Assembly (NCBI RefSeq): GCF_001659785.1
Contig: NZ_CP015961.1
Location: forward strand, 3,162,001 to 3,226,000
Length of the DNA stretch: 64,000 bases
Source: Dietzia timorensis
GTDB taxonomy: Bacteria; Actinomycetota; Actinomycetes; Mycobacteriales; Mycobacteriaceae
Reading direction: 5' to 3'
The position numbers and the translations under genes are program-made. The notes below the pieces were generated by a model, which searched no databases, was not told the DNA's origin, and was given only the letters and a program-made list of their open reading frames with translations. This document shows, piece after piece, positions 33,815 to 45,211 of this stretch (position 1 is its first letter; every line of letters starts with the position of its first letter).

Positions 33815-34866
33815 TTTTCGGAATCGAACTCGAAGTGTTGTGGTTCGTCCTCGTCGCGGTGCTGTTCGCCGGGTATTTCCTGCTCGAGGGCTTTGACTTC
33901 GGCATCGGCATGCTGCTGCCGATCCTCGGCAAGGACGAGCGTCGCCGTTCGGCGATCATCACGACCATCGGGCCCGTGTGGGACGGCAACGAGGTGTGGC
34001 TCATCGTCGCCGGTGGCGCCATGTTCGCCGCGTTCCCCGAGTGGTACGCGACGATGTTCTCGGGCCTGTACCTCGGGCTGTTCGGCATCATTCTCGCGCT
34101 CATCTTCCGCGCGGTCGCGCTCGAATGGCGGTCGAAGGTCAACACCGACCGCTGGCGCCGCTGGTGCGACGCCGGGATCATCGCCGGCTCGGTGGCGACG
34201 CCGCTGATCTGGGGCATCGCTATCTCGTCGATGCTCGCAGGTTTGCCGCTCGACTCCGAGCAACGGCTGTCCTCGGGCGCCGGGACGCTTGTGCACTTCG
34301 TCCACCCGTACTCGCTGCTCGGCGGCGTCGCGTTCACGCTTGTGTTCCTGCTCCACGGGCTCGCGTTCCTGCGGCTCAAGACCACGGGAACGCTTCGCGA
34401 GGAGGCGGCGCGTCTCACCCCGATCGTCGGCGGCCTCGCCGCGGTGGCGGGCGCGGCGTTCGTGCTGTGGACGCAAATCGCCCACGGGAAGGATTGGACG
34501 TGGGCCGTCGCGGCACTCGCGCTCGTCGGGGTCCTCGGCGGCATCGCCGCGCTCGCCGGGCACCGCGATGGGATCGCGTTCACCGCCACATCGATTGCGA
34601 CCCTCGCCGTCACCGCACTGATCTTCGGGTCGATGTACCCGAATCTCATGCCCAGCTCGGTCGACCCCGCGTTCTCGCTGACCATCCACAACGGAGCCTC
34701 GAGCGAGTACACTCTCACGATCCTCACGTGGACCGCCGCCGTGATCACCCCGCTTGTCATCCTGTACCAAGGGTGGACGTACTGGGTGTTCAGCAAGCGG
34801 ATCTCGGCCGACCCGGTAGCGCTCGGAGCGCCCGCGAGCACCGAGGGTTCCCCGGAGAAGGCATGA
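33811..34866 (+). CDS. cydB: cytochrome bd ubiquinol oxidase subunit II
   Basis: A 351-residue membrane protein. LFAGYFLLEGFDFGIGMLLPIL is the CydB N-terminal hallmark, followed by GPVWDGNEVWLIVAGGAMFAAFPEWYATMFSG, RAVALEWRSK and PSSVDPAFSLTIHNGASS near the C-terminus. It forms the heterodimer with CydA and has no heme of its own. Starts within the cydA stop (ATGA at 33811-33814) and its own stop overlaps the next start the same way (34863-34866), so the operon is tightly coupled. Confidence 0.96.
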   Translation: MIFGIELEVLWFVLVAVLFAGYFLLEGFDFGIGMLLPILGKDERRRSAIITTIGPVWDGNEVWLIVAGGAMFAAFPEWYATMFSGLYLGLFGIILALIFRAVALEWRSKVNTDRWRRWCDAGIIAGSVATPLIWGIAISSMLAGLPLDSEQRLSSGAGTLVHFVHPYSLLGGVAFTLVFLLHGLAFLRLKTTGTLREEAARLTPIVGGLAAVAGAAFVLWTQIAHGKDWTWAVAALALVGVLGGIAALAGHRDGIAFTATSIATLAVTALIFGSMYPNLMPSSVDPAFSLTIHNGASSEYTLTILTWTAAVITPLVILYQGWTYWVFSKRISADPVALGAPASTEGSPEKA

Positions 34867-36426
34867 CAACGCCGGCGGCTCCCGACGCGGTCGTCCCGAA
34901 GTTGTCGAGGGCGCCGATCGATCCGCGGCTGCTCGCGCTGTCGCGGCCCGCGCGACGCTGGATCGCACTCGCCGCCGTGCTCGCGGCCGCGCGCACCCTC
35001 AGTGTCGTCGCGTTCGGCCTCGCCATCGGCTGGATCGGTGCGACGACACTCGACCCGGGCGCGGACACCCCGAGCGCCGGGCGCATCCTCGCCGTGCTCG
35101 CCATCCCCGGGCTGGCGCAGATCGCGACCGCCTGGGCCGAGCGCCGCAGCGCACATCTCGCCGCAGCCGGCATCATCGCGGACCTGCGCTCGCAGGCCAC
35201 CACCGAGCTCGCCGCGATGGACGTGCGCACCCGCGCCGCGTCCTCCACCCGTTCGCGCACCGCGCTCACCGAGGGGCTCGACGGCATCGGGCCGTACCTC
35301 GGTTCCTTCCTGCCCGTTCTCGCCTCTACATTTATCGCGATCCCGTCGATCCTGGTGGTCATCGGCATTCTCGACCTCACCTCGGCGATCACCGCCGCGG
35401 TAACCCTGCCGCTCATCCCGATCTTCATGATCCTCATCGGCAAGCTCACCGAGGGGCGCACCTCGGCGCGCCTTCGCGGGCTCGCGGTGCTCAACGAGCA
35501 GATGCTCGATCTCATCGCCGGCTTGCCCACGCTGCGCGCGTTCCGCCGCACCCACACCCCGGTCTCCGAGCTCGGCCGCCTCGGCGAATCCCACCGCTCG
35601 TCGACGATGCGCGTGCTGCGCATCGCGTTCCTCTCCGGCGCCGTGCTCGAATTCTTCGCCACCCTGTCGGTCGCGCTCGTCGCCGTCGGCATCGGCCTGC
35701 GGCTGGTCACCGGCAGCCTCGACCTGTTCGCCGGCCTCACCGTTCTCGTCATCATCGGCGAACTCTACGTCCCGCTCCGCGCTCTCGGCGCCGCCTACCA
35801 CTCGGCCCGCGAGGGCGCCGAGGGCGCCGCAGAGGTCCTTGCCCTCCTCGACCCCGCTTCCGCTGCCCGTGCGCGCTCCACCGAACCACCGGATGACGTC
35901 GCACCTTCCGCCCCCTTCGAGATCGTGTTCTCCTCGCTCGCGGTCCCCTCTCGCGGTGGCGCGGCGCCCACCGGGCTCACCGCCCGCGCCGGTGCCGGCA
36001 CGCTCACCGTGCTTGCGGGCCCCAACGGTTCGGGCAAGTCCACGGCACTGCTCGCGGCGCTCGGCCTCGTCCGCGACGGCGTCTCCGGCACCGCGGAGGT
36101 CCACGATCGCGATGGACGGGCCGCGTCGGGCGACGCGCTGTACTCGCAGGTGGCGTGGCTGCCGCAGGCGCCGGCTCCCGAGCGCACGGTGAACTCCGCG
36201 TCGCGCGTGTCCACGGGTCAGCAGCGCCTCGCCGATCTCGATGCCGAGCTCGACCGCCGACGCCCGGTCCTCCTACTCGACGAACCGACCGCACATCTCG
36301 ACGATCACCACGCCCGCGAGGTCGTTCGCCGCCTTCGAGAAGCGGCCGCCGACGGGCGCACGGTCCTGGCCACCAGCCACGACGACCGCCTGTTGGCGGC
36401 GGCGTCCGACGTCATCGAGGTGCCTT

Positions 36427-36440
<14 letters not shown>
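34863..36440 (+). CDS. cydD: ABC exporter half for cytochrome bd assembly, CydD, with shortened ATPase domain
   Basis: A 525-residue protein. An N-terminal six-helix ABC exporter domain (about 30-310) precedes a nucleotide-binding domain. Walker A GPNGSGKST is near 386, Walker B VLLLDEPTAHLD near 468, and the H-loop ATSHDDR near 502. Between the Q-loop (WLPQAP) and the signature region (STGQQRLADL, near 449) only about 15 residues remain, where roughly 55 are usual. The helical subdomain therefore looks largely deleted, and the signature lacks LSGGQ. CydC alongside is canonical. CydDC exports thiols (cysteine, glutathione) needed to assemble the oxidase. The start overlaps cydB (ATGA), the end overlaps cydC by 14 bp. 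Confidence 0.88.
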
Positions 36441-38127
<1,687 letters not shown>

Positions 38128-38130
<3 letters not shown>

Positions 38131-38141
38131 GGAATCCCTCA
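38128..38141. promoter_or_regulatory. palindrome TGAGG-N4-CCTCA, copy 1
   Basis: TGAGG AATC CCTCA overlaps the cydC stop codon. An identical pattern recurs at 38166-38179, so the pair may be an operator for the fadE5 promoter, with centres 38 bp apart (close to four helical turns). Confidence 0.4.
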
Positions 38142-38165
38142 ACAATGCAGGTAGATAGGGGTTTT

Positions 38166-38179
38166 TGAGGTCTCCCTCA
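38166..38179. promoter_or_regulatory. palindrome TGAGG-N4-CCTCA, copy 2
   Basis: TGAGG TCTC CCTCA, the second copy, about 130 bp upstream of fadE5. The 175-bp spacer between cydC and fadE5 also holds a purine-rich AAGGAG at 38221-38226, but the actual ribosome site for fadE5 is probably AGGAG at about 38290. Confidence 0.42.
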
Positions 38180-38305
38180 TTTTCGCTTCCCGCGCGGGGT
38201 CGGACTAGAGTTTCCCCTTGGTAAGGAGTTGCTCCGGCCTCGTGAGCCCATAGGGCCTCGGCGGGGAGCAGCCCACGTGAACAGACCAGGAGTGAGACTT
38301 CCGAC

Positions 38306-40144
38306 ATGGGTCATTACAAGAGCAACGTCCGCGACCTCGAATTCAACCTCTTCGAGGTCCTCGGCATCAACGAGTCCCTGGACGCCGGTGAGTTCGGCGA
38401 CCTCGACACCGACACCGCCAAGGCCATCCTCCACGAGATCGCCACCCTCGCCGAAGGGCCGATCGCCGAGTCGTTCGCCTCCGCCGACCGCAACCCGCCG
38501 GTCTTCGATCCGGAGTCGCACACCGTGTCGATCCCCGAGGACTTCAAGAAGTCGCAGGCCGCGTACATGGACAGCGGTTTCTGGTCGATGGGCCTGCCCG
38601 AGGCTCTCGGCGGCACGCCGGCTCCGAGCGCGCTCGGTTGGGCGCGCGGCGAGCTGATCCTCGGCGCCAACCCGGCCGTGTTCATGTACGCCGCGGGACC
38701 GGCGTTCGCCGCGGTCGCCTACGAGAACTCCAGCGATGACACCCAGCGTCGCCGCGCGGAGCTCGCCGTCGAGCGCGGCTGGGGCGCCACCATGGTGCTC
38801 ACCGAGCCGGATGCCGGTTCGGACGTCGGCGCGGGCCGCACCAAGGCGATCAAGCAGGACGACGGCTCGTGGCACATCGAGGGCGTCAAGCGCTTCATCA
38901 CCTCCGCCGACTCCGATGACATGTTCGAGAACGTCATCCACCTCGTCCTCGCGCGCCCCGAGGGCGCTGGACCGGGCACCAAGGGCCTGTCCCTGTTCTA
39001 CGTGCCGAAGTTCCACTTCGACGAGCAGACCGGCGAGCTCGGCGAGCGCAATGGCGCGTTTGTCACCAACGTCGAGCACAAGATGGGCCTCAAGGTTTCG
39101 GCCACGTGCGAGCTCACCTTCGGTGGCCACGGGGTTCCGGCCAAGGGCTGGCTCATCGGCGACGACCTCAACCTCGGCATCCGGCAGATGTTCGACGTCA
39201 TCGAGCACGCACGCATGATGGTCGGCACCAAGGCCATCGCGACCCTGTCCACCGGCTACCTCAATGCGCTCGAGTACGCCAAGGAGCGCGTGCAGGGCGG
39301 CGACCTCACGCAGATGACGGATAAGACCGCCCCGCGCGTGACCATCACCCACCACCCGGACGTTCGCCGCGCGCTCATGCGTCAGAAGGCGTTCGCCGAG
39401 GGCTTGCGTTCGGTGTACATGTACACCGCCGCACATCAGAACCCCGAGACCGCCGCGCGCGTCTCCGGCGCCGACGAGGGCCTCGCGTTCCGCGTCAACG
39501 ATCTGCTGCTCCCGATCGTCAAGGGTGTCGGCTCCGAGCGCGCCTACGAGGTGCTCACCGAGTCGCTGCAGACCTTCGGCGGTTCGGGCTTCCTGCAGGA
39601 CTACCCGCTGGAGCAGTACATCCGCGACGCCAAGATCGACTCGCTCTACGAGGGCACCACGGCGATCCAGGCGCAGGACTTCTTCTTCCGCAAGATCGCC
39701 CGCGATCAAGGCAAAGCGCTCGGCCATCTGTCGTCGAAGATGAAGGAGTTCATCGACAACGACAAGGTCGGCGGCAAGCTCGACGGCGAGCGCAAGATCC
39801 TCGCCGAGGCGATCGAGGCCTACGAGGCGATCATCGGTAAGGCAATCGAGTACGCGATGGGCGCCTCCGAGGAGCCGACCAATCTCTACAAGATCGGCCT
39901 CGTCTCCGTGCGCGTGCTCATGGCGTTCGGCGATCTCATGATGGCGTGGCGACTGCTCGTCGGCGCCGAGGTCGCGCTCGCGGCGGTCGAGAACGCCTCG
40001 GGTGAGGACAAGGCGTTCTACACCGGCAAGATCGAGGCGGCCAAGTGGTTCACCCGTAACGAGCTTCCGGCGATCCACCAGGTCAAGAACCTCGTCGACG
40101 ATGTCGACCTCGGCATCATGGAGATGGACGAAGCCGCGTTCTGA
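38306..40144 (+). CDS. fadE5: acyl-CoA dehydrogenase FadE5 homologue
   Basis: A 612-residue long-form acyl-CoA dehydrogenase, the same length as mycobacterial FadE5. [20 protein letters not shown] is the typical N-terminal extension. [19 protein letters not shown] and [13 protein letters not shown] contact the FAD and substrate, YNLGIRQMF-type middle helices follow, and [18 protein letters not shown] is the C-terminal catalytic region. It oxidises acyl-CoA to 2-enoyl-CoA. In Mycobacterium the same genes (fadE5, fadA2, fabG4, htdX) cluster. It precedes a hairpin terminator and the divergent-overlap heme oxygenase. Confidence 0.92.
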   Translation: MGHYKSNVRDLEFNLFEVLGINESLDAGEFGDLDTDTAKAILHEIATLAEGPIAESFASADRNPPVFDPESHTVSIPEDFKKSQAAYMDSGFWSMGLPEALGGTPAPSALGWARGELILGANPAVFMYAAGPAFAAVAYENSSDDTQRRRAELAVERGWGATMVLTEPDAGSDVGAGRTKAIKQDDGSWHIEGVKRFITSADSDDMFENVIHLVLARPEGAGPGTKGLSLFYVPKFHFDEQTGELGERNGAFVTNVEHKMGLKVSATCELTFGGHGVPAKGWLIGDDLNLGIRQMFDVIEHARMMVGTKAIATLSTGYLNALEYAKERVQGGDLTQMTDKTAPRVTITHHPDVRRALMRQKAFAEGLRSVYMYTAAHQNPETAARVSGADEGLAFRVNDLLLPIVKGVGSERAYEVLTESLQTFGGSGFLQDYPLEQYIRDAKIDSLYEGTTAIQAQDFFFRKIARDQGKALGHLSSKMKEFIDNDKVGGKLDGERKILAEAIEAYEAIIGKAIEYAMGASEEPTNLYKIGLVSVRVLMAFGDLMMAWRLLVGAEVALAAVENASGEDKAFYTGKIEAAKWFTRNELPAIHQVKNLVDDVDLGIMEMDEAAF

Positions 40145-40150
40145 TCTCAC

Positions 40151-40212
40151 TCCGGCGGCCTGTTCCGCCGGATCCGCCCCGCACATGGGTCACCCCGTGT
40201 GCGGGGCTTTTT
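40151..40212 (+). terminator. tandem terminator hairpins after fadE5
   Basis: First hairpin: TCCGGCGG (40151-40158) with CCGCCGGA (40165-40172). Second: CCCCGCAC (40177-40184) with GTGCGGGG (40199-40206), followed by CTTTTTC, a classical intrinsic terminator. The T run abuts the 3' end of the converging heme oxygenase gene. Confidence 0.87.
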
Positions 40213-40880
40213 CATGCCTTCAGCGGTACCAGCTCACCGAGTTCTGCGAACACCCGAGAGTTCAGGTCGAATGCCGCCACGGCCGCATCGACCGCCTCCC
40301 CGCGCTCGTCGTCCGTCAGCGGCAGGGCATCCAGATTCGCCCGGTACTCGTCCTTGTACACCTTCGGCTTGGCCACATCGAAGTGGTAGAAACTCAGCCC
40401 CTCGTCGAGCCCGTGGTGGCGGCGCATCAACGTCCCGATGATCTGCCCGCCGGACAAATCTCCCAGGTACCGCACGTAATGGTGCCCTACCAAGCGCGCC
40501 GGATCCGCCGCAGACGCCTCGATCTCCGCGACGTACGCCCGCGTGGCCGGCACGATCGTCCCACACTCGATCCCTGCCTTCGCATGTGTATCGAGGTCCG
40601 CGCGCAGCGCCGTTTCCCGCTCGAGTATGACGTCGTACAACGGAGCGAACAGGGGCTTCTGCGCCTGCCGCCGGCACGCCGCCTCGAGCGCGGCGTAGAT
40701 CGGCAGGGACTGGGCAAGAAGCGCCACCAGTGCCTCGACCCCGCTCTTCCCCTCGAGCATGGAGGACATGAACCCGGAGTTCTCGGCGCGCTCGTGCGCC
40801 ACCGCCGTGCGCTCCTTCAACGCCCGCGACAAGGGCTCACTGGCTGCGAGCACAGTCGTGCTCCTCGCGGCATCGGTCAT
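40212..40880 (-). CDS. hmuO: biliverdin-producing heme oxygenase (HmuO/HO-1-like)
   Basis: A 222-residue all-helical heme oxygenase. LSRALKERTAVAHERAENSGF places the proximal His in the conserved A-H-x-x-A-E context (near residue 27). The distal helix motif HHYVRYLGDLSGGQIIG (near 132) contains the flexible D-L-S-G-G-Q. The enzyme opens heme to biliverdin, CO and Fe2+, for iron recovery. The ATG at 40880 is preferred because GGGAG lies 6 bases upstream; an in-frame ATG lies at 40895. An iron-box-like sequence (40936-40954) is upstream, pointing to iron repression by a DtxR-type regulator. Confidence 0.92.
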   Translation of the reverse strand: MTDAARSTTVLAASEPLSRALKERTAVAHERAENSGFMSSMLEGKSGVEALVALLAQSLPIYAALEAACRRQAQKPLFAPLYDVILERETALRADLDTHAKAGIECGTIVPATRAYVAEIEASAADPARLVGHHYVRYLGDLSGGQIIGTLMRRHHGLDEGLSFYHFDVAKPKVYKDEYRANLDALPLTDDERGEAVDAAVAAFDLNSRVFAELGELVPLKA

Positions 40881-40935
40881 CGTCGTCTCCCACACATTCC
40901 CATGGCCGCCGATGCTCGGCGACCTTCCACCAGAT

Positions 40936-40954
40936 CAAAGCAAGCCTATCCTAA
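40936..40954 (-). promoter_or_regulatory. DtxR/IdeR-type iron box upstream of heme oxygenase
   Basis: On the minus strand the 19 bases TTAGGATAGGCTTGCTTTG agree with the iron-box consensus TTAGGTTAGSCTAACCTAA at 12 of 19 positions, with the left half nearly intact. It is centred about 65 bp upstream of the heme oxygenase start. Heme oxygenases of this group are known DtxR targets. The right half is weak. Confidence 0.55.
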
Positions 40955-41018
40955 TAAGTTGCTTATCCAGAAGGGGTCGCCGGAAAGAGATGCGCTCGGA
41001 CGTGGGGTGAAAATGCGG

Positions 41019-41060
41019 CGCGGGCCCGCCCCGACCGTGAAAGTCGAAAGCGGGCCCGCG
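41019..41060 (-). terminator. terminator hairpin of the VanW gene
   Basis: CGCGGGCCCGC (41019-41029) pairs with GCGGGCCCGCG (41050-41060). On the minus strand, ATTTTC follows the stem, matching the end of the VanW-family gene (stop at 41086). Confidence 0.75.
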
Positions 41061-41085
41061 AGGTGCCGCGACTTCGCGCCGATTT

Positions 41086-43419
41086 CTACGGCACGGTAAT
41101 ACCGGGGATCTCCGGCAGCGGGAACGGCAGTCCCGGAACCTCCGGCGGGGCCGGGGCCGGTGCCGGCGAGTCGCCCCCGCCATCGCCTCCGCCGCCGTTG
41201 CCACCATCGTTGCCGCCATTGCCGCCGCCTTCGCCTCCGCGATCGGGCGCCGGCGCACAGACGATGGCATCCACCGGGTCGTACACGCTGCGGAAGGTGT
41301 CCCTGGATACCTCGCGCGAGCCCTGCGTGACGATGCGCGTGGCCACCGCCGTATAGCCGTCACGGCCGGCACTCGGGCGGCAATCCTCGCCGCTCTCGCG
41401 CCGCGTACCGGGACGCTCGACACTGGTGCGCGGCTGCTCCTCGGTGCGCACCTCGTACTGCGAGGTTCCCCACAAGCGCACAGTGATGCGGTTGCCGGTG
41501 GAGAACGCCTCGATCACCACACCGGTGTTCTGCTGGTTCTTGAAGCTCGTCGCCTGGGCTGCCGAGACGTCGCGCGCGACCGGGAACTCGTCGTCATCGA
41601 CCCCGCGGGAGGTGCGCTGGAGCTCCGTCATCCCCGCCTCGTAGGCGGCATTGAAGAACGCCGTGGCCACGCCGTCGGCGCCGGTGTTGCCGGAGTACGT
41701 GCCAGCGAGCTCGGCGAGGTTGGCCGTCTGGCCCGAGCGGACCAGGTGCCCATTGATCGCCGAGACCATCTCATTGGCGGCCGAACCGGCGCTCACGTCG
41801 ATGCTGAACTCGCCGACACGCTCGCGGATGCCCGCCGCTTCGGCGTCTTCGGTGCTCAGCTCCGGCTCCTGGGACTCGTAGGACACCGGAACGGTGCGCG
41901 GACCTCGATCCTGGAGGCCGGCCTGCAGGCCGCCGAGCAGCGGGCCCCACTGGACCGTGCGGCCCATGACCGCCGGCTCGACCGTGACCGAGTTGCCCGA
42001 GAACACGAAGCTCGCGTCGCGCCCCTCGGTCTGGGTTTCCGAGAGCAACGGGTCAAGAATCCCCTTGGCCGCCTCGGCGTTGTACTGCGGCTCGAGGCGA
42101 TTGCCGTTGCGCTCGAAGGTGAGGTACTCGCCGATGCGGTCGCGCGGAAACTCGACCGGCACGGCGTTCGGCCCACGCGGGTCGACCATCTTCACGGTCG
42201 TCGTCGACGGCGATGCCTGGTCGTCGTCCTGTTCACGCTCGTTGACGCGCAGCGGCACGTCCTTGGTTTCGGGCTCTCCGCCGTCAGGATTGACGTGCGA
42301 ACCGACCAGGGTGACCGGTTCGGCCACGGCGGGTTCCGCGACCTTGTCGATAACTTCTCGGACCTGGTCCTCATCGGTTTCCGTGGGCGTGTAGTCGACT
42401 GCGAGGTCGACGCCGTTCTCGTCGAGCCAGTGAGCGAGGACCGCCTCGCGGGAGTCCTCGATGCGCACGCTCTGCCCGTCGCGCGGGAGGATCGACTTGA
42501 CGTCGGCGCGGTCGTACCAGATCGCGCCCTCGCGGGGATCGAGGTCCGCCTCGCGGGCGAGGGTTTCGAGGTAGCCGGTGAGCCGCTGGTCGGGAATACG
42601 ACTCTCGATGCCGATTTCCTTGGACCGGAAGAAGGAGATGAGGCGAGTGAACGGGTTGAGCGGCTGCTCGCCGGCACGGTCAAGGGTGCCCCGCCAGTCG
42701 ACGCTGAGGCCGACCTGTTGCGGATCGAGCTCCGTCGAGACGGCGCCCGCGCGGATCGCGATCGGGTCAGTGAGCCGCGGGCCGAGCTCGTCGACGAGCT
42801 TGGTCTCGGCGTCCGAGTAATCCATCGAACCGACCTTGACGCCGGCGACCTCCGAGCCGCGCGGCACCTTGCCGAGACTCGTGACGAGGTCGACGCCGTA
42901 GAGGACGGCGAGAAACATGAAAACGCCGGCGGCAATATAGGTCCATTTGGCGCGCGAGAGCCAGCGGTTGGCGCTGCGCTGATCGCCGGTAGCGGGATTC
43001 TCGACGCCTTCGAGGGCGGCGGGCTCTGCACGTTCGCCCGTGGGCGCGTAGGGGCCGCCAGCACCCTGCCGAGTGCCCGCGGCATTGCGGCCGCCGGCTG
43101 CTGCGGCGCCACCTAGCGCGCCGGCACCCGCCGCGCCTGCGGCGGCCGCGTAGACCCCGCCGCGCGAGGGTTCGCCCGCCGAGGACTGAGACCAGGCATG
43201 CGGCGGCTCGTTGCCCTGCCGAGAGGGCCCGGGGCGGCCTGCGGGTACGGCAGCTCCGCCGTCATACGGTGAGGGTATTTGGGTGGTTTGCGCATCGCCG
43301 GACGCGCCTACGCCGCCCAGCGCGGGCTTCTGCGCTTTGGGATCGTCCACGCCGAACTGCCCCGGCAAACCCCAAGCGGGCCTGAACTGCTCGGCCCGTG
43401 GTTCGCGGCCATCTGCCAC
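41086..43419 (-). CDS. VanW family / peptidoglycan-binding membrane protein
   Basis: A 777-residue protein. The N-terminal ~150 residues are a low-complexity cytoplasmic region rich in Ala/Gly/Pro, with GGVYAAAAGAAGAGALGGAA-like stretches. One transmembrane helix follows (WTYIAAGVFMFLAVLYGVDL, about 165-184), then an extracytoplasmic region with repeated peptidoglycan-binding-like modules (PG_binding_4 type, about 200-590) and a C-terminal VanW-like domain (INGHLVRSGQTANLAELAGT, TAFFNAAYEAG). The end is Gly/Asp/Asn-rich, then Pro-rich. It probably binds or remodels cell wall; the VanW role is unresolved. The GTG at 43419 has GGAGG 8 bases upstream, better than the in-frame ATG at 43437. Confidence 0.8.
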   Translation of the reverse strand: MADGREPRAEQFRPAWGLPGQFGVDDPKAQKPALGGVGASGDAQTTQIPSPYDGGAAVPAGRPGPSRQGNEPPHAWSQSSAGEPSRGGVYAAAAGAAGAGALGGAAAAGGRNAAGTRQGAGGPYAPTGERAEPAALEGVENPATGDQRSANRWLSRAKWTYIAAGVFMFLAVLYGVDLVTSLGKVPRGSEVAGVKVGSMDYSDAETKLVDELGPRLTDPIAIRAGAVSTELDPQQVGLSVDWRGTLDRAGEQPLNPFTRLISFFRSKEIGIESRIPDQRLTGYLETLAREADLDPREGAIWYDRADVKSILPRDGQSVRIEDSREAVLAHWLDENGVDLAVDYTPTETDEDQVREVIDKVAEPAVAEPVTLVGSHVNPDGGEPETKDVPLRVNEREQDDDQASPSTTTVKMVDPRGPNAVPVEFPRDRIGEYLTFERNGNRLEPQYNAEAAKGILDPLLSETQTEGRDASFVFSGNSVTVEPAVMGRTVQWGPLLGGLQAGLQDRGPRTVPVSYESQEPELSTEDAEAAGIRERVGEFSIDVSAGSAANEMVSAINGHLVRSGQTANLAELAGTYSGNTGADGVATAFFNAAYEAGMTELQRTSRGVDDDEFPVARDVSAAQATSFKNQQNTGVVIEAFSTGNRITVRLWGTSQYEVRTEEQPRTSVERPGTRRESGEDCRPSAGRDGYTAVATRIVTQGSREVSRDTFRSVYDPVDAIVCAPAPDRGGEGGGNGGNDGGNGGGGDGGGDSPAPAPAPPEVPGLPFPLPEIPGITVP
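43254..43266 (+). repeat. recurrent motif copy inside the VanW N-terminal low-complexity region
   Basis: CTCCGCCGTCATA on the plus strand, antisense to the VanW gene, within coding sequence for SPYDGGAAV. It may be chance: Tyr-Asp-Gly-Gly codons can give this sequence. It is listed because it matches the consensus exactly. Confidence 0.3.
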
Positions 43420-43678
43420 GTTCCACACCTCCAACATCGATCACACGCCCCGCGCTGTGTTGCGCGGCACGATCTGCGGCGGCTACCCGTCGCCGACTGC
43501 ACGATTCGCGGACGCCCCGACCGGCAATTCTACCCAGCGAGGTGAACTAATCCTTAGACATCGCTGACGAACACGCATAAATATTCGCCACACTAGTAAC
43601 AGCTGTAACAATCCTAACCAAATGTCCAGCGCACGTCCGCGCGACTCGCCACATCCGGAAAGTCGACCGCAAGCAAAA

Positions 43679-43710
43679 GGGGCCCACCGCGAATGAACGC
43701 GGCGGGCCCC
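43679..43710 (-). terminator. terminator hairpin of the fadA2-type gene
   Basis: GGGGCCCACCGCG (43679-43691) pairs with CGCGGCGGGCCCC (43698-43710), one A:C mismatch, AATGAA loop. On the minus strand TTTTGC follows, just after the thiolase stop at 43751. The remaining part of 43420-43678, upstream of the VanW gene, is AT-richer near 43555-43625 and probably holds the VanW promoter. Confidence 0.78.
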
Positions 43711-43750
43711 GAGAGCCATCGGGCGAGGTGCGCCCGAGTGCGTAGCGCTA

Positions 43751-45067
43751 TTAGCGCTCGATGATCGCGGTGACGCCCTGGCCACCAGCGGCACAGATCG
43801 AGATGAGGGTACGGCCGCCGCCGTTCTCCTCGAGCTGCTTCGCGGCGGAGGCGAGGATACGCCCACCGGTAGCGGCGAACGGGTGGCCCGCGGCGAGCGA
43901 GGAGCCGTTGACGTTGAGCTTCTCGCGGTCGATCGAGCCGAGCGGGGCGTCGAGGCCGAGGCGGTCCTTGCAGTAGTCCGCCGACTCCCACGCGGCGAGC
44001 GTGGCGAGGACCTGCGAGGCGAAGGCCTCGTGGATCTCGTAGTAGTCGAAGTCCTGGAGGGTGAGGCCGTTGCGCTCGAGCAGACGCGGAACCGCGTAGG
44101 TCGGGGACATGAGGAGGCCGTCCGGGGTGAGGCCGTCGTGGCCGTGGATGAAGTCCACGGCGGCGGTTTCGGAGTCCACGAGGTAGGCGCGGACCGGGAG
44201 GTTGTTCTCCTTGGCCCACTCCTCGCTGCCGAGCAGCACGGCGGAGGCGCCATCGGTGAGCGGGGTGGAGTTACCGGCCGTCATCGTGGCCTCGGTGCCG
44301 TGAGCCTCGGCGTCCTTCTTGCCGAAGACCGGCTTGAGCTTGGCGAGCTTCTCGACGCTGGAGTCCGGACGCATGTTGTCGTCGCGGGAGACCCCGAGGA
44401 AAGGGGTGACGAGGTCGTCGAAGAAACCGCGGTCGTAAGCAGCGGCGAGCTTCTGGTGGCTCGTGGCGGCGAGCTCGTCCTGGTCCTCGCGGGAGACGCC
44501 CATCTCGCGGGCGGTGATGGCTGCATGGTCGCCCATCGACAGGCCGGTGCGCGGCTCGGCGTTGCGCGGCTGCTCCGGGATGAGGCCCGAGGCACGGATC
44601 TCGCCGAGCAGCTTGACGCGATCGAGGGTCGTCTTCGCGGCGGAAACCTTGATGAGGGTCTTACGAAGGTCGTCACCCACGGCGAGCGGCGCGTCGGAAG
44701 TGGTGTCGGAACCGCCGGCGATGCCACTCTCGATACGGCCGAGAGCGATCGCGTCGGCAACCTGGATCGCCGAGGCGAGTCCGGTGCCACAGGCCTGCTG
44801 CAGATCGAACGCGGAGGTCGACGAATCGAGCACGGAACCGATGACCGATTCGCGGACGAGGTTGAAGTCGCGGGAGTGCTTGAGGACCGCACCGGCGACG
44901 ACCATGCCGAGCTTGGCGTCCTGCAGGTTGTAGCGGGACGCGAGGCCATTGATCGAGGCCGTCAGCATGTCCTGGTTCGAGGCATCGGCGTACTTGCCGT
45001 TCGAGCGGGCGAACGGGATGCGGTTGCCACCGATGATGGCGACCTTGCGAGGCGCAGTATTGGCCAT
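43751..45067 (-). CDS. fadA2: acetyl-CoA acetyltransferase / thiolase, FadA2-like
   Basis: A 438-residue thiolase. The active-site Cys is in LQQACGTGLASAIQ (near residue 98). The C-terminal catalytic motifs are EIHEAFASQVLA (His), NVNGSSLAAGHPFAATGGR (His) and SICAAGGQGVTAII (second Cys). KVAIIGGNRIPFAR is the conserved N-terminus. It interconverts acyl-CoA plus acetyl-CoA with 3-ketoacyl-CoA. The ATG at 45067 has GAGAAG about 5 bases upstream. It diverges from fabG4 across a region with a perfect palindrome at 45198-45211. The arrangement matches the mycobacterial fadA2/fabG4 divergence (Rv0243/Rv0242c). Confidence 0.92.
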   Translation of the reverse strand: MANTAPRKVAIIGGNRIPFARSNGKYADASNQDMLTASINGLASRYNLQDAKLGMVVAGAVLKHSRDFNLVRESVIGSVLDSSTSAFDLQQACGTGLASAIQVADAIALGRIESGIAGGSDTTSDAPLAVGDDLRKTLIKVSAAKTTLDRVKLLGEIRASGLIPEQPRNAEPRTGLSMGDHAAITAREMGVSREDQDELAATSHQKLAAAYDRGFFDDLVTPFLGVSRDDNMRPDSSVEKLAKLKPVFGKKDAEAHGTEATMTAGNSTPLTDGASAVLLGSEEWAKENNLPVRAYLVDSETAAVDFIHGHDGLTPDGLLMSPTYAVPRLLERNGLTLQDFDYYEIHEAFASQVLATLAAWESADYCKDRLGLDAPLGSIDREKLNVNGSSLAAGHPFAATGGRILASAAKQLEENGGGRTLISICAAGGQGVTAIIER

Positions 45068-45197
45068 GTTCTTCTCAATCTCCAATGTGGGTCGCGAGCA
45101 ATAAATTCTCCGACACTCCTCGGCAGCGTTGCCGCCGCTCTGCGTAGCACCGAGGTCGGGCGTGGAGGTAGCAGAATTGAGTATCTGGGGGTTATTG

Positions 45198-45211
45198 TTA
45201 CTCACGAGTAA
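45198..45211. promoter_or_regulatory. palindrome TTACTC-AC-GAGTAA between fadA2 and fabG4
   Basis: Perfect 6-base arms around a 2-base centre in the divergent fadA2/fabG4 spacer, 70 bp upstream of fabG4. The form is typical of TetR-family operators controlling lipid genes. Nearby, GTTATTG and AGTTACTTG partly extend the pattern. No regulator gene is adjacent. Confidence 0.6.

Noticed and set aside
33271-36104. Long minus-strand frames antisense to cydB and cydD
   Set aside because: Overlapping frames without ribosome sites or domains; both genes on the plus strand are unambiguous.
38177-40186. A 669-residue minus-strand frame antisense to fadE5
   Set aside because: Shadow of fadE5, which matches a known family over its full length.
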